Part shown: positions 6,081-12,761 of the stretch, in pieces | Layout: every line of letters starts with the position of its first letter | How positions within the stretch are numbered: the first letter of the stretch is position 1 | Assembly: GCA_030600135.1 (NCBI GenBank) | Contig: JAUVMS010000040.1 | Location: forward strand, 1 to 12,761 | Reading direction: 5' to 3' | Origin: Hyphomicrobiales bacterium | GTDB taxonomy: Bacteria; Pseudomonadota; Alphaproteobacteria; Rhizobiales; JAUVMS01 | Length of the DNA: 12,761 nucleotides | Program-made: the position numbers and the translations under genes | The notes under the pieces: model-generated | The model's input: the letters and a program-made list of their open reading frames with translations, nothing else | Told to the model about the DNA's origin: nothing | The model's database searches: none

Positions 6081-6977
6081 ATGGTCGACTTTGTTCAAAA
6101 CACACTTGACGGTTTCTTCATTGGCTCATCCTATGCGTTGTTGGCAATTGGATTCACGTTGATCTTTGGGGTCATGCGCCGCCTCAACCTGTCTTACGGC
6201 CCTTCGATCATGCTCGGCGTGTTTGCCGGCACGATGATCTACATCCAACTCGAGGCCGGTCTCGTTTTTGTGGCGTGCGCAACCGTGCTCGGCGCAGTTC
6301 TGGCCGGAATTTATGTCGAAAGGATTTGTTTTTGGGCGGTTGGCCGCGGTGCAGTCCTGGCCTCCATGGTCTCCAGTTTCGCCATCTGGATGCAGCTCGA
6401 GGAACTCGTCACGATTTTCTTCCCCGAGCGCACCTATGCATTCCCGCCACTGGGGGATTTTTCGCTCGAGTTCGGGCCATTCTTCATTCGTGGCGCACAC
6501 CTCGTCATGTTCCTTTGCGCCGCGGTTCTTACCGTTCTGCTACACCTGTTGCTATACAAAACACGGTTTGGTTTGGCCTTGCGCGCCGTTTCCGAGAACC
6601 CGCTGGCGGCAAAATTCATGGGCATCAACACCGGTTTGGTGGTTTTCTCTGCTTTCGCACTGGCGTCCGCAATAGGTGGTGTGGCGGGATTCTTGATCGC
6701 ATCCGCGGACCAGCAAATCACACCTCTGTTCGGCCTTTGGGCAACGTTCAAAGGCCTCATCGCCATGACCCTTGGTGGAATGGGATCAATTCCGGGAGCC
6801 ATTGCCGGCGGCCTTTTACTCGGCATCATTGAAGCCCAGAGCACGTGGTATCTGGGCGCTGAGTATCGCGATCTTGTGGCCTATTTCGTCCTGTTTGCGT
6901 TTCTCGTCTTTCGACCGGGCGGACTATTTGGCCAGCGTTTGGCCACGCAGAACCGTCTTTCGATGCAGCGCGTGTGA
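6081..6977 (+). CDS. LivH-type ABC permease, module 2
   Basis: This 298-residue inner-membrane permease is a second, diverged LivH. It begins MVDFVQNTLDGFFIGSSYALLAIGFTLIFGVM, matching the N-terminus of the module 1 LivH. It keeps FGLALRAVSENPLAAKFMGIN, GGMGSIPGAIAGGLLLGIIEA and FRPGGLFGQR. The middle part (about 55-140) differs strongly from module 1, so this is not a recent duplication. The ATG at 6081 is preferred. A TTG at 6078 directly before it is possible, and the ribosome binding site is weak for both (GGTCAGA at 6071-6077). The gap from the module 1 LivF stop is 44 bases. It should pair with the LivM that starts 6 bases downstream. Confidence 0.9.
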   Translation: MVDFVQNTLDGFFIGSSYALLAIGFTLIFGVMRRLNLSYGPSIMLGVFAGTMIYIQLEAGLVFVACATVLGAVLAGIYVERICFWAVGRGAVLASMVSSFAIWMQLEELVTIFFPERTYAFPPLGDFSLEFGPFFIRGAHLVMFLCAAVLTVLLHLLLYKTRFGLALRAVSENPLAAKFMGINTGLVVFSAFALASAIGGVAGFLIASADQQITPLFGLWATFKGLIAMTLGGMGSIPGAIAGGLLLGIIEAQSTWYLGAEYRDLVAYFVLFAFLVFRPGGLFGQRLATQNRLSMQRV

Positions 6978-6983
6978 GGGATC

Positions 6984-7919
6984 ATGGACGATCATCTCAT
7001 ACAAGTCCTTTCCAATATCGGTATGATCACCTTCATCGCACTGTCCGCTTATGTCTTGCTGCTCACCGGCGAAATCTCCTTCGGCCAGCAAGCCTTCTTC
7101 GCCATCAGCGCCTATGCCTCGGGCATCGCCACGGCAATGTGGGGTTGGAGCTTTTGGCTCGGCCTCCTGTGGGGCGCGGGCGTTGCCGGATTCGCGGCCT
7201 TTTTGCTTGCCTGGCCGACATTGCGGATGAGGGGGCTTTATTTCGCCATCGGCACCTTGGCTTTCGCGGAAATGGTGCGGCTGATCTTTGAAGTCTTCCA
7301 CTATCAAATTGAGATTGACGGGGAAATGGTGGGCCCGAACGGTTCGGAAGGGTTCCGAGGGATCCGCTACATCTTCGAGAACAATATTAGCGAATTTCAG
7401 TACATGATGATCATTTACGCCTTGCTCGCGAGCGTTCTCGTATTTTTGTTCGCCATCGAGAGAACCCGCGTCGGGGCCATCTTTCGAATGTTGGGAGAAG
7501 ATGAGCTGCTGGCTGAAATGCAGGGCGTCAATCGAACCTACTACAAAGTGATGGCGACCGTTATCGCTGGGCTGATCGCCGGCATCGGCGGCGCGCTCTT
7601 TGCCCACATGAACACCTATGTCGAGCCGAAGATCTTTAATGTGATGCTTGGCGTGCACAGCCTCGCCTATGGTTTGATCGGCGGCCTCGGGACCGCCCTT
7701 GGCCCGCTAATTGGCGTAAGTCTCGACATCGGCCTGCTTGAATCGACCAGAATGTTCACCGGATACCGCATGGTGGTGTTTGGCGGGCTTGTGGCCATCC
7801 TGTTAATTTTCCGTCCACGCGGATTGTTGGATGAGGAGGCGGTTCACGCCATCCGATCCGCATGGCGTCGGAAGACGCCGTCGACCAGGCAGCAGAGCGA
7901 AATTGATGCTCCAGATTGA
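6984..7919 (+). CDS. LivM-type ABC permease, module 2
   Basis: This is a 311-residue inner-membrane permease. FIALSAYVLLLTGEISFGQQAFFAISAYASG is the LivM signature near the N-terminus. MLGEDELLAEMQGVN followed by GLIAGIGGALFAHMNTYVEP forms the ATPase-contact loop and following helix; FRPRGLLDEEAV is the C-terminal motif. The external loop VGPNGSEGFRGIRYIFEN is shared with the module 1 LivM. The C-terminus has about 25 extra polar, basic residues (RRKTPSTRQQSE) compared with a minimal LivM. GAGGG at 6976-6980, overlapping the LivH stop region, precedes the ATG closely. The last 14 bases overlap the start of the next ATPase gene. Confidence 0.9.
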   Translation: MDDHLIQVLSNIGMITFIALSAYVLLLTGEISFGQQAFFAISAYASGIATAMWGWSFWLGLLWGAGVAGFAAFLLAWPTLRMRGLYFAIGTLAFAEMVRLIFEVFHYQIEIDGEMVGPNGSEGFRGIRYIFENNISEFQYMMIIYALLASVLVFLFAIERTRVGAIFRMLGEDELLAEMQGVNRTYYKVMATVIAGLIAGIGGALFAHMNTYVEPKIFNVMLGVHSLAYGLIGGLGTALGPLIGVSLDIGLLESTRMFTGYRMVVFGGLVAILLIFRPRGLLDEEAVHAIRSAWRRKTPSTRQQSEIDAPD

Positions 7920-8634
7920 CAGCGTTTCGCGATCGTTTGCCGGAGTTGTCGCGCTTCGCGATGTTAGCCTGACAGTGGCGCAAGGTGAGGTCGTCGGACT
8001 GATCGGCCCCAACGGATCCGGCAAGACCACATTGTTCAATGTGATCACCGGCCTGTTTCCCGCCGATCATGGCCGGATTCGCTTCAATGGCCGCGAATTG
8101 AGCGGATTGCGGCCTGACCAAATCGTGGCGTGCGGACTTGCGCGCACCTTCCAAACTCCCCGAATTCTACACCGCATGACCGTACGGGAGAACATGGTCT
8201 GCGCCGCCTATGCCGGCTCACCACTTGTCCAACGTCTGGGTTCCTGCGCGCAAAGTCGCCTGGACGACCTGCTTCGTGAATGCGGCCTCGACGGGCGTGC
8301 CCATGACCTTGCCAAGAACCTCACTCTGCCGGAACAGCGCAGATTGGAATTGGTACGGACGCTGGTCGCCGACCCAAAACTCATCTTGCTCGACGAGCCC
8401 GCGGGCGGAATGACACCGGCGGAAACCAAGGACAAGGCCACACTCATCCGAGACCTCGCAGCGAAGGGGCGGACCTGCATTATCATCGAGCACAAAATCG
8501 ATATGATTTCCTCTCTTTGCCAGCGGATTTGTGTTTTGAATTTCGGCAAGGTGATCGCCGATGGCACGACTGTCGACGTATTGCGCGACGAAGCGGTGCT
8601 CGAGGCCTATCTCGGCCCCCAAGAAGCGGGCTAA
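7906..8634 (+). CDS. LivG-type ABC ATPase, module 2 (unusual signature motif)
   Basis: This is a 242-residue cytoplasmic ATPase. Walker A is GPNGSGKTT at 34-42, with the Q-loop in TFQTPRIL near residue 83. Walker B is LILLDEPAGGM at 159-169 and the switch histidine is H196 in IIIEHKIDM. The signature region reads NLTLPEQRRLE at 138-148: the glycine normally before the ExQ/QR pair is a proline here, while module 1 has LAFGEQ. Related LivG proteins also vary here, so activity is still likely. The start is the ATG at 7906, giving MLQIDSVSRSFAGVVAL, aligned with the module 1 LivG; it overlaps LivM by 14 bases. A longer in-frame start at 7831 lies inside LivM and is not supported. The ribosome binding site is weak, so translation probably depends on coupling to LivM. 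Confidence 0.88.
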   Translation: MLQIDSVSRSFAGVVALRDVSLTVAQGEVVGLIGPNGSGKTTLFNVITGLFPADHGRIRFNGRELSGLRPDQIVACGLARTFQTPRILHRMTVRENMVCAAYAGSPLVQRLGSCAQSRLDDLLRECGLDGRAHDLAKNLTLPEQRRLELVRTLVADPKLILLDEPAGGMTPAETKDKATLIRDLAAKGRTCIIIEHKIDMISSLCQRICVLNFGKVIADGTTVDVLRDEAVLEAYLGPQEAG

Positions 8635-8636
8635 CC

Positions 8637-9347
8637 ATGCTGCAGGTCCATGACCTTCATGTCTCCTATGGCAAGGCCCGCGCCGTGCTGGGCGTGTCCC
8701 TACACGTTGACAAAGGGGAAATCGTCGCGCTGATCGGCGCCAATGGTGCGGGCAAGAGTTCCACGATGCGCGCCGTTTACGGCATCACCAAACCAACGCA
8801 AGGCCGGGTCACCTTCGAAGGACAGGACATCACGGGACTACCGGCCCATCGCATTGTACCCTTGGGAGTTGCGCAAGTTCCCGAAGGGCGGATGATTTTC
8901 GAAGACCTGACGATTGAGGAAAACCTTTTGCTCGGCGGGCTCGCGCGACGTGGCAGCCGCGACGAACAGCCCATGAGGCGCGTGCTAAAGCTCTTCCCAG
9001 TTCTCCAACCTCGCACCAGCGAGCCAGCCTCCAACCTCTCTGGCGGCCAGCAGCAAATGCTGGCGATCGCCAGGGGGCTCATGTCGGAGCCCAAATTTCT
9101 TATGCTCGACGAGCCATCCCTGGGGCTTTCGCCACTGGCGGCTCAAGAGGTTTTCGACCTGATAGTCACTTTACGGGCGGACGGGGTGACTATTTTGCTG
9201 GTGGAACAAAATGTGCGCCAGGCCTTGGCAATCGCCGACCGCGGATATGTCATCGAAAGCGGGCGTGTTATACTGGAGGGAACCTCTGAGCAGTTGCTCA
9301 ACAATGAATTGCTCATCAGCGCATATCTTGGAGTAAAGCGCCAATAG
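8637..9347 (+). CDS. LivF-type ABC ATPase, module 2
   Basis: This 236-residue cytoplasmic ATPase has exactly the same length as the module 1 LivF. Walker A is GANGAGKSS at 34-42, and VPEGRMIFEDLTIEENL follows the Q-loop region. The signature is LSGGQQQ at 134-140, Walker B is FLMLDEPSLGLSP at 154-166, and Q191 stands at the switch position (VEQNVRQAL), as in other LivF proteins. The start is the ATG at 8637, two bases after the LivG TAA. A longer in-frame start at 8517 lies within LivG and is rejected. It is the last gene of the second permease/ATPase set. The next gene, for the FixH-like protein, begins 50 bases downstream and may be cotranscribed. Confidence 0.9.
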   Translation: MLQVHDLHVSYGKARAVLGVSLHVDKGEIVALIGANGAGKSSTMRAVYGITKPTQGRVTFEGQDITGLPAHRIVPLGVAQVPEGRMIFEDLTIEENLLLGGLARRGSRDEQPMRRVLKLFPVLQPRTSEPASNLSGGQQQMLAIARGLMSEPKFLMLDEPSLGLSPLAAQEVFDLIVTLRADGVTILLVEQNVRQALAIADRGYVIESGRVILEGTSEQLLNNELLISAYLGVKRQ

Positions 9348-9384
9348 GGTTTTCATCACGCCCCAATCCGACTGGAGGTATATT

Positions 9385-9390
9385 GGAGGA
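9385..9390 (+). promoter_or_regulatory. Shine-Dalgarno of the FixH-like gene, in tandem with a second GGAGG
   Basis: GGAGGA ends 6 bases before the ATG at 9397 and fixes that start, in the signal-peptide frame. Another GGAGG lies 11 bases upstream at 9374-9378. The well-placed site is important because it shows that translation begins in a frame different from that of the conserved domain. Confidence 0.7.
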
Positions 9391-9396
9391 TACGAC

Positions 9397-9863
9397 ATGA
9401 AGTGGATTGGTACGGTTGTTTGCGCCGGCACCCTCATGCTGCTTCCGGTGGTCGCTCTTGCGGGTCAAAGGCCCATGGTCAAAGTGGCATGCAAACCAAC
9501 GGAAAAAAACTTGTCTATCGCTGCATGTTCAACGTTATGGGCAAAAAAAATCACCAACCCATCGAAGATGCGGCATTCAAGGTCAACGCCGACATGCCGG
9601 CCATGCCCATGGCGCACAATGTCAAGCGCATTGAACCGAAACCGGTCGCCGGAAAGCCTGGACTGTACGAGGGCGACCTCCATCTCGAAATGATGGGTGA
9701 ATGGGTGCTGAAACTGACCTTCGACAAGCCTGCCCGCGATGTCGTGATCAAAAAACTCATGTTCGGCGATATAGCGATGGGCGGTGAAGCTTCGAACGAC
9801 GGCAAGGACAAGATGCAGCACTCTGGCCACGGCGGCGAGGTAGACAAAACAAAATCGGAATAG
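9397..9863 (+). pseudogene. Secreted FixH/YtkA-like protein, split by a frameshift at an A7 run (possibly recoded)
   Basis: Translation from the ATG at 9397, with a good ribosome binding site, gives a clear signal peptide (MKWIGTVVCAGTLMLLPVVALAG) and then VKVACKPTEK. The conserved part, LVYRCMFNVMGKK through MPAMPMAHNV, YEGDLHLEMMGEWVLKLTFD and VVIKKLMFG, lies in the -1 frame and ends at the TAG at 9861-9863. Without a shift the first frame ends at 9693 as a 98-residue product without the domain. The frames meet at GG-A7-C (9501-9510). One extra A, or a -1 slip on A AAA AAC (9504-9510), would give a protein of about 155 residues. The domain resembles the periplasmic beta-sandwich of FixH/YtkA-like proteins. 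The Met/His cluster MPAMPMAH and the His-rich tail (QHSGHGG) hint at metal, perhaps copper, binding. It may be a real pseudogene, a homopolymer sequencing error, or a recoded gene. Function in the cluster is unknown. Confidence 0.75.
9504..9510 (+). promoter_or_regulatory. Candidate -1 slippery heptamer A AAA AAC
   Basis: In the frame set by the ATG at 9397 the codons are GAA AAA AAC, so the heptamer has the X XXY YYZ phase of a -1 slippery site. A -1 slip here continues as CTT GTC TAT, exactly entering the conserved domain. RNA-polymerase slippage on A7 to A8 would do the same. No strong downstream stem-loop was identified by eye. Confidence 0.4.
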
Positions 9864-9866
9864 CAC

Positions 9867-9888
9867 TTACGAGTCGCACGGTTCGTAA
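9867..9888 (+). terminator. Hairpin after the FixH-like gene
   Basis: TTACGAGTC (9867-9875) and GGTTCGTAA (9880-9888) form a 9-bp stem with two G-U pairs and a GCAC loop, starting 4 bases after the stop codon. No U run follows. It may mark the 3' end of the transport transcript as a processing or Rho-dependent boundary. Confidence 0.35.
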
Positions 9889-9902
9889 TCGCTATAGGCA
9901 AT

Positions 9903-9914
9903 GACCTTGAGGTC
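9903..9914. repeat. Short dyad GACCT-TG-AGGTC in the gap before the ClC gene
   Basis: A 5-2-5 inverted repeat lies about 180 bases upstream of the ClC start, within the 229-base gap 9864-10092. It could be a regulator half-site pair, but no well-placed -35/-10 was found around it. Beyond this and the hairpin at 9867 I see nothing definite in the gap; the promoter of the ClC unit should lie here. Confidence 0.2.
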
Positions 9915-10092
9915 TAACATACCAGCGAACCCGCAATAGGGATGAGCTTAGACCCAATGTTGCCGCCAGTGGACCGCCAAGCGTCACAACTTGTTTGCCC
10001 GATGCAGCCAATAAACTGACCCGGATTTGGCCTGCGCACACCGGCAAGGTTGTCCAGGCATTGTAAGGCGACGGACGGTTGTTTTTCCCATA

Positions 10093-11850
10093 ATGTTGGC
10101 ACCGATGACTGACCACGCCGACACACAACCTCAAGAAGGCCATGTGCTCCTTCGCATTGTGGCCCTGGCGGAGCTGGCGCTTGTTCTGGGCACAATTGCC
10201 TCGCTCGGGGCGATTGCCTTCGTGGAATGTGTCCGGCTCATCAACGATGCCTTGTTCATTTCGCCGCGCTCACGCGTGCTCTATGAGCGAACGCCCTGGC
10301 TCATTGCAGCGGCCACGATTTTGGTTCCCGCACTCGGTGGGTTGCTGGTGGGCGTAATTCTGCGCCGAACGTCTGATGAACAACGCCCACTCGGACCGGC
10401 CGATGCCATCGGCGCCGTCCAAACCCGCAGGCCGCTACCGTCGTTGCGAGCTGGCCTCGCCTCGACTGTAGCGGCGATCATTTCGCTCGGCTGTGGTGCT
10501 TCGGTCGGACAATACGGGCCGATGGTTTATTTGGGCGCGCTCGCTGGCGGGTTGGCGACCCGGCTCAAGATTCCGGTGCGCAATTTGCAGGCTATTGCCA
10601 TCGCCTGCGGAGTTGCGGCAGCGATTTCGACGGCCTTCAATGCCCCCATTGCCGGATTGGTGTTCGCGCATGAAGTCATTCTGCGGCACTATTCAATCCA
10701 GGCATTCGCACCCACCACCGTGGCCTCCGCCACCGGCTATGTTATTGCCAATGTCATATTTGGCCGCCCACCACTCTTTCTGGTCGCCTTCGACGGTGTT
10801 GGTCACAGCCATGAGTTTCTACTATTCGCGTTGATTGGGGTCTTGGCCGCGTTGCTGGCGGTCGCCTACATGCGCTGTATATTGGCGTTCACGACGGCGG
10901 CCGCGCGAAGCCCGCTGCCGCCAGAATTGCGGCCTGCCTTGGCGGGGCTCGTGGTTGGCCTTGTTGCGCTTGCATTGCCCGACGTCATGGGGATCGGCAA
11001 AGAAACATTGCGCTTTGCCACCATCGAAGGTGCATTCGAAGCTTGGGAACTCGGCCTCATCGTCGTCGCCAAAATCGTCCTGACCGCACTTTGTATCGGC
11101 TTTGGATTTGCTGGCGGCGTTTTCAGTCCTGCCCTTCTCATCGGCGTCTTGTTTGGCGCGCTTTGCTGGACTTCGATCGACGCTCTCACCACGGTCCCCA
11201 ATTCCGGCATCGTCGTCTATGCGATTTGCGGCATGATGGCACTGACGAGCCCGGTCATCGGCGCCCCGCTGACGACGATCCTGATCGTCTTCGAGCTGAC
11301 GCGCAGCTACGATTTGACCATCGCGGCCATGGTGTCCGTTGTGTTTGCAAACCTAATCGCATACCGCATTTTCGCCCGTTCGCTCTTCGATGTTCAGCTC
11401 GCGCGCAGGGGCATTGATCTCTCCAACGGACGTGATCAGGCAATGCTGGCCTCGGGAAAAGTCTCCGACCTCGCCAGTCGCGAATTCGTACATTGCACAA
11501 GCAAAGAGGCCGTCTCGATCGTCCTCGACCGCCTCAGCACGGCCGGGCGGGCCGAAGCCGTCGTTCTGGACACTGATGGCAAATATCTCGGCATCGCGCG
11601 TGCACAGGATGCAAGGGGCAGCGAGGATCGGCCGGTTTCCGCCATCGCCAAGCGCGGCGCGGTGATTTTTGATGAAAACACCACACTTTGGCAGGCCATG
11701 CTTGCCATCGAAGGGTTCATCGGCGATGCCGTACCTGTCGTCTCGTCAAAGAGCGGCCAGCTGATCGGCATGGTTGCCGAAGGTGATTTGATCGGCGCCT
11801 ACCTGACGACAGTCCATGATCTGAGGCGGGAGGAAAATGAAACAGTTTAG
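10093..11850 (+). CDS. ClC-family chloride channel/transporter with C-terminal CBS domain pair
   Basis: This 585-residue inner-membrane protein has about 430 residues of ClC helices followed by two CBS modules (about 458-518 and 519-578), which in this family often bind adenine nucleotides and gate transport. ClC landmarks are GCGASVGQYGPMVYLGALAG (133-152), AFNAPIAGLVFAHE (181-194), FAGGVFSPALLIGVLFG (339-355) and ALTSPVIGAPLTTILIVFELT (383-403). The usual GSGIPE motif is absent; GPADAIGAVQ (about 101-110) lies at that place. The GREGP gating glutamate is replaced by tyrosine (GQYGP, Y141), and the inner proton glutamate of the E. coli antiporter is apparently a valine (HEV). This suggests a passive channel or altered coupling. 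The start is uncertain: ATG 10093 or 10105, neither with a good ribosome binding site; an in-frame TTG at 10027 is less likely. The 3' end overlaps the next gene by 14 bases. Confidence 0.88.
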   Translation: MLAPMTDHADTQPQEGHVLLRIVALAELALVLGTIASLGAIAFVECVRLINDALFISPRSRVLYERTPWLIAAATILVPALGGLLVGVILRRTSDEQRPLGPADAIGAVQTRRPLPSLRAGLASTVAAIISLGCGASVGQYGPMVYLGALAGGLATRLKIPVRNLQAIAIACGVAAAISTAFNAPIAGLVFAHEVILRHYSIQAFAPTTVASATGYVIANVIFGRPPLFLVAFDGVGHSHEFLLFALIGVLAALLAVAYMRCILAFTTAAARSPLPPELRPALAGLVVGLVALALPDVMGIGKETLRFATIEGAFEAWELGLIVVAKIVLTALCIGFGFAGGVFSPALLIGVLFGALCWTSIDALTTVPNSGIVVYAICGMMALTSPVIGAPLTTILIVFELTRSYDLTIAAMVSVVFANLIAYRIFARSLFDVQLARRGIDLSNGRDQAMLASGKVSDLASREFVHCTSKEAVSIVLDRLSTAGRAEAVVLDTDGKYLGIARAQDARGSEDRPVSAIAKRGAVIFDENTTLWQAMLAIEGFIGDAVPVVSSKSGQLIGMVAEGDLIGAYLTTVHDLRREENETV

Positions 11851-12761
11851 TTTCCTCCTCACACTGGCCATGTTACTCGCTGGCCCTGCCCTGGCCGAGG
11901 ATCCACAGAAGATCACGGTTGTGACTTGGGGCGGGGCCTATGAAGCGGCCCAGCGCGCTGCATTCTTCAAGCCGTTCAAGGTCGTCACCGGCGTTGATGT
12001 CGACGTCGTTGCCTATACCGGCGGCCTCGAAGGATTGCGCCAGCGCGTCAAGTCGGGCGGATGGGACGTCATCGACATGACCGAAGACCAGGCGATCGCC
12101 GGGTGTGAAGACGAACTCTTGGAACACCTCGATCCGTTTGCCATCATTACGCCACCCCGGAAATTGACGCTCGATGAAGATTTTCTGCCCGGCGCCTTTC
12201 GGCCATGCTCCATCGCGCAGATTGTCTATTCAACCGTCATTGCCTATGACGAGCGTGCCTTTCCCGGTGAAAAGCCCAACCATGTTTCCGACTTCTTTGA
12301 TTTGGATCGCTTTCCGGGGCGACGAGCTTTGCAGCGCGATCCATCCGCCGTTCTCGAATGGGCTCTGATCGCCGAGGGCATGCCGTTGCGCCAGGTCTAC
12401 GACCTGTTGAGTACTGAGCGCGGCATGCGGGTTGCTTTTCGCAAACTGGAAACAATTCGCAAGCAAATTGTTTGGTGGAATGATCCCAAGGAGCCGGCCG
12501 AGTTTCTCAGGGATGGCAAGGCGGCAATGGCCTCCGGATTCAATGGCCGCTTTTTCGCCGCCGCCAATGATGAAGGTGCCCCCATCACAAACGTTTGCGA
12601 TGCGCAAATTCTCGACTATGGCGTCTGGGCAATCCCGATTGGATCGCGCCGCAAGGAATTGGCCAAGGAGTTTATCAGGTTTGTCACATCGGTTGATCGC
12701 TTGGCAGAGCTTGCCGAGCATATTTCCTATGGCCCCGCCCGGTTGTCGGTCTTGTCCAGGA
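11837..12761 (+). CDS. PotD/PotF-like periplasmic binding protein (3' truncated by window edge)
   Basis: The frame is open from the ATG at 11837 to the last base, giving 308 codons of a protein that continues outside. It starts with a signal peptide (MKQFSFLLTLAMLLAGPALA, cleavage likely after residue 20). The mature protein begins ITVVTWGGAYEAAQRAAFFKPF, the standard opening of polyamine/iron-type extracellular solute-binding proteins (SBP_bac_8 type). GWDVIDM, IVYSTVIAYDERAFPG, IVWWNDPKEPAEFLRDGKAAMASGFNGRFF and YGVWAIPIGS are further family segments. The start overlaps the ClC stop by 14 bases and has GGGAGG at 11828-11833 just before it, so the two are probably translationally coupled. 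The ligand could be a polyamine, opine-like compound or other small cation; sequence alone does not decide. ABC permease and ATPase genes would be expected downstream of the window. Confidence 0.88.
   Translation, partial: MKQFSFLLTLAMLLAGPALAEDPQKITVVTWGGAYEAAQRAAFFKPFKVVTGVDVDVVAYTGGLEGLRQRVKSGGWDVIDMTEDQAIAGCEDELLEHLDPFAIITPPRKLTLDEDFLPGAFRPCSIAQIVYSTVIAYDERAFPGEKPNHVSDFFDLDRFPGRRALQRDPSAVLEWALIAEGMPLRQVYDLLSTERGMRVAFRKLETIRKQIVWWNDPKEPAEFLRDGKAAMASGFNGRFFAAANDEGAPITNVCDAQILDYGVWAIPIGSRRKELAKEFIRFVTSVDRLAELAEHISYGPARLSVLSR

Noticed and set aside
6924..7658. Long open frame on the - strand (244 codons)
   Set aside because: It is antisense to LivM of module 2, with no recognisable domain; same shadow effect.
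9383..9400. Tiny leader peptide (TTG GAG GAT ACG ACA TGA) overlapping the FixH-like start
   Set aside because: Five codons with a TTG start and a GGAGG upstream can arise by chance; no evidence of attenuation.
9903..9935. MerR-type promoter around the GACCT-TG-AGGTC dyad
   Set aside because: The -35/-10 spacing does not fit the 19-20 bases typical of MerR promoters, and no MerR gene is present.
10093..11850. Fluoride-specific ClC (CLC-F)
   Set aside because: The pore motifs do not match that clade as I know it, and the CBS pair and GGVFSP motif fit general ClC proteins.

Overview
This window reads as chromosomal DNA of an alphaproteobacterium, probably from the Hyphomicrobiales. That is an inference from moderate-to-high GC by eye, the style of the proteins and the LivHMGF-type gene order. 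Every supported gene lies on the + strand. I see no tRNA, rRNA, CRISPR array, insertion sequence or integrase.

Layout. (1) 1-147 is the tail of a membrane protein cut by the left edge. (2) 317-1183 encodes an intradiol ring-cleavage dioxygenase, most like hydroxyquinol 1,2-dioxygenase. (3) 1448-9347 is a nine-gene ABC uptake cluster of the branched-chain amino acid (HAAT) family. One periplasmic binding protein (1448-2653) is followed by a complete LivH-LivM-LivG-LivF module (2732-6036) and then a second complete, clearly diverged LivH-LivM-LivG-LivF module (6081-9347). (4) 9397-9863 is a small secreted FixH/YtkA-like protein whose signal peptide and domain lie in different frames, joined at an A7 run. 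(5) 10093-11850 is a ClC-type chloride channel/transporter with two C-terminal CBS domains. Its stop codon overlaps (6) the start of a PotD/PotF-like periplasmic binding protein at 11837 that runs off the right edge.

How the parts may work together. The dioxygenase beside a HAAT-family importer suggests uptake and cleavage of an aromatic acid or polyphenol rather than amino-acid uptake, but the substrate cannot be read from sequence. No aromatic-pathway regulator and no maleylacetate reductase lie in the window, so the rest of the pathway must be elsewhere. The ClC/PotD-like pair looks like a separate transcription unit.

Most notable observations: two full permease/ATPase sets behind a single binding protein; an 11-bp perfect hairpin between the binding-protein gene and the first permease; the FixH-like gene split at an A AAA AAC slippery heptamer; a 6-8-6 dyad and a 13-base repeat in the upstream regions; and a ClC protein lacking the usual GSGIP and gating-glutamate motifs. 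I did not find a wholly new system with confidence. The double transporter and the split FixH-like gene are the best leads.
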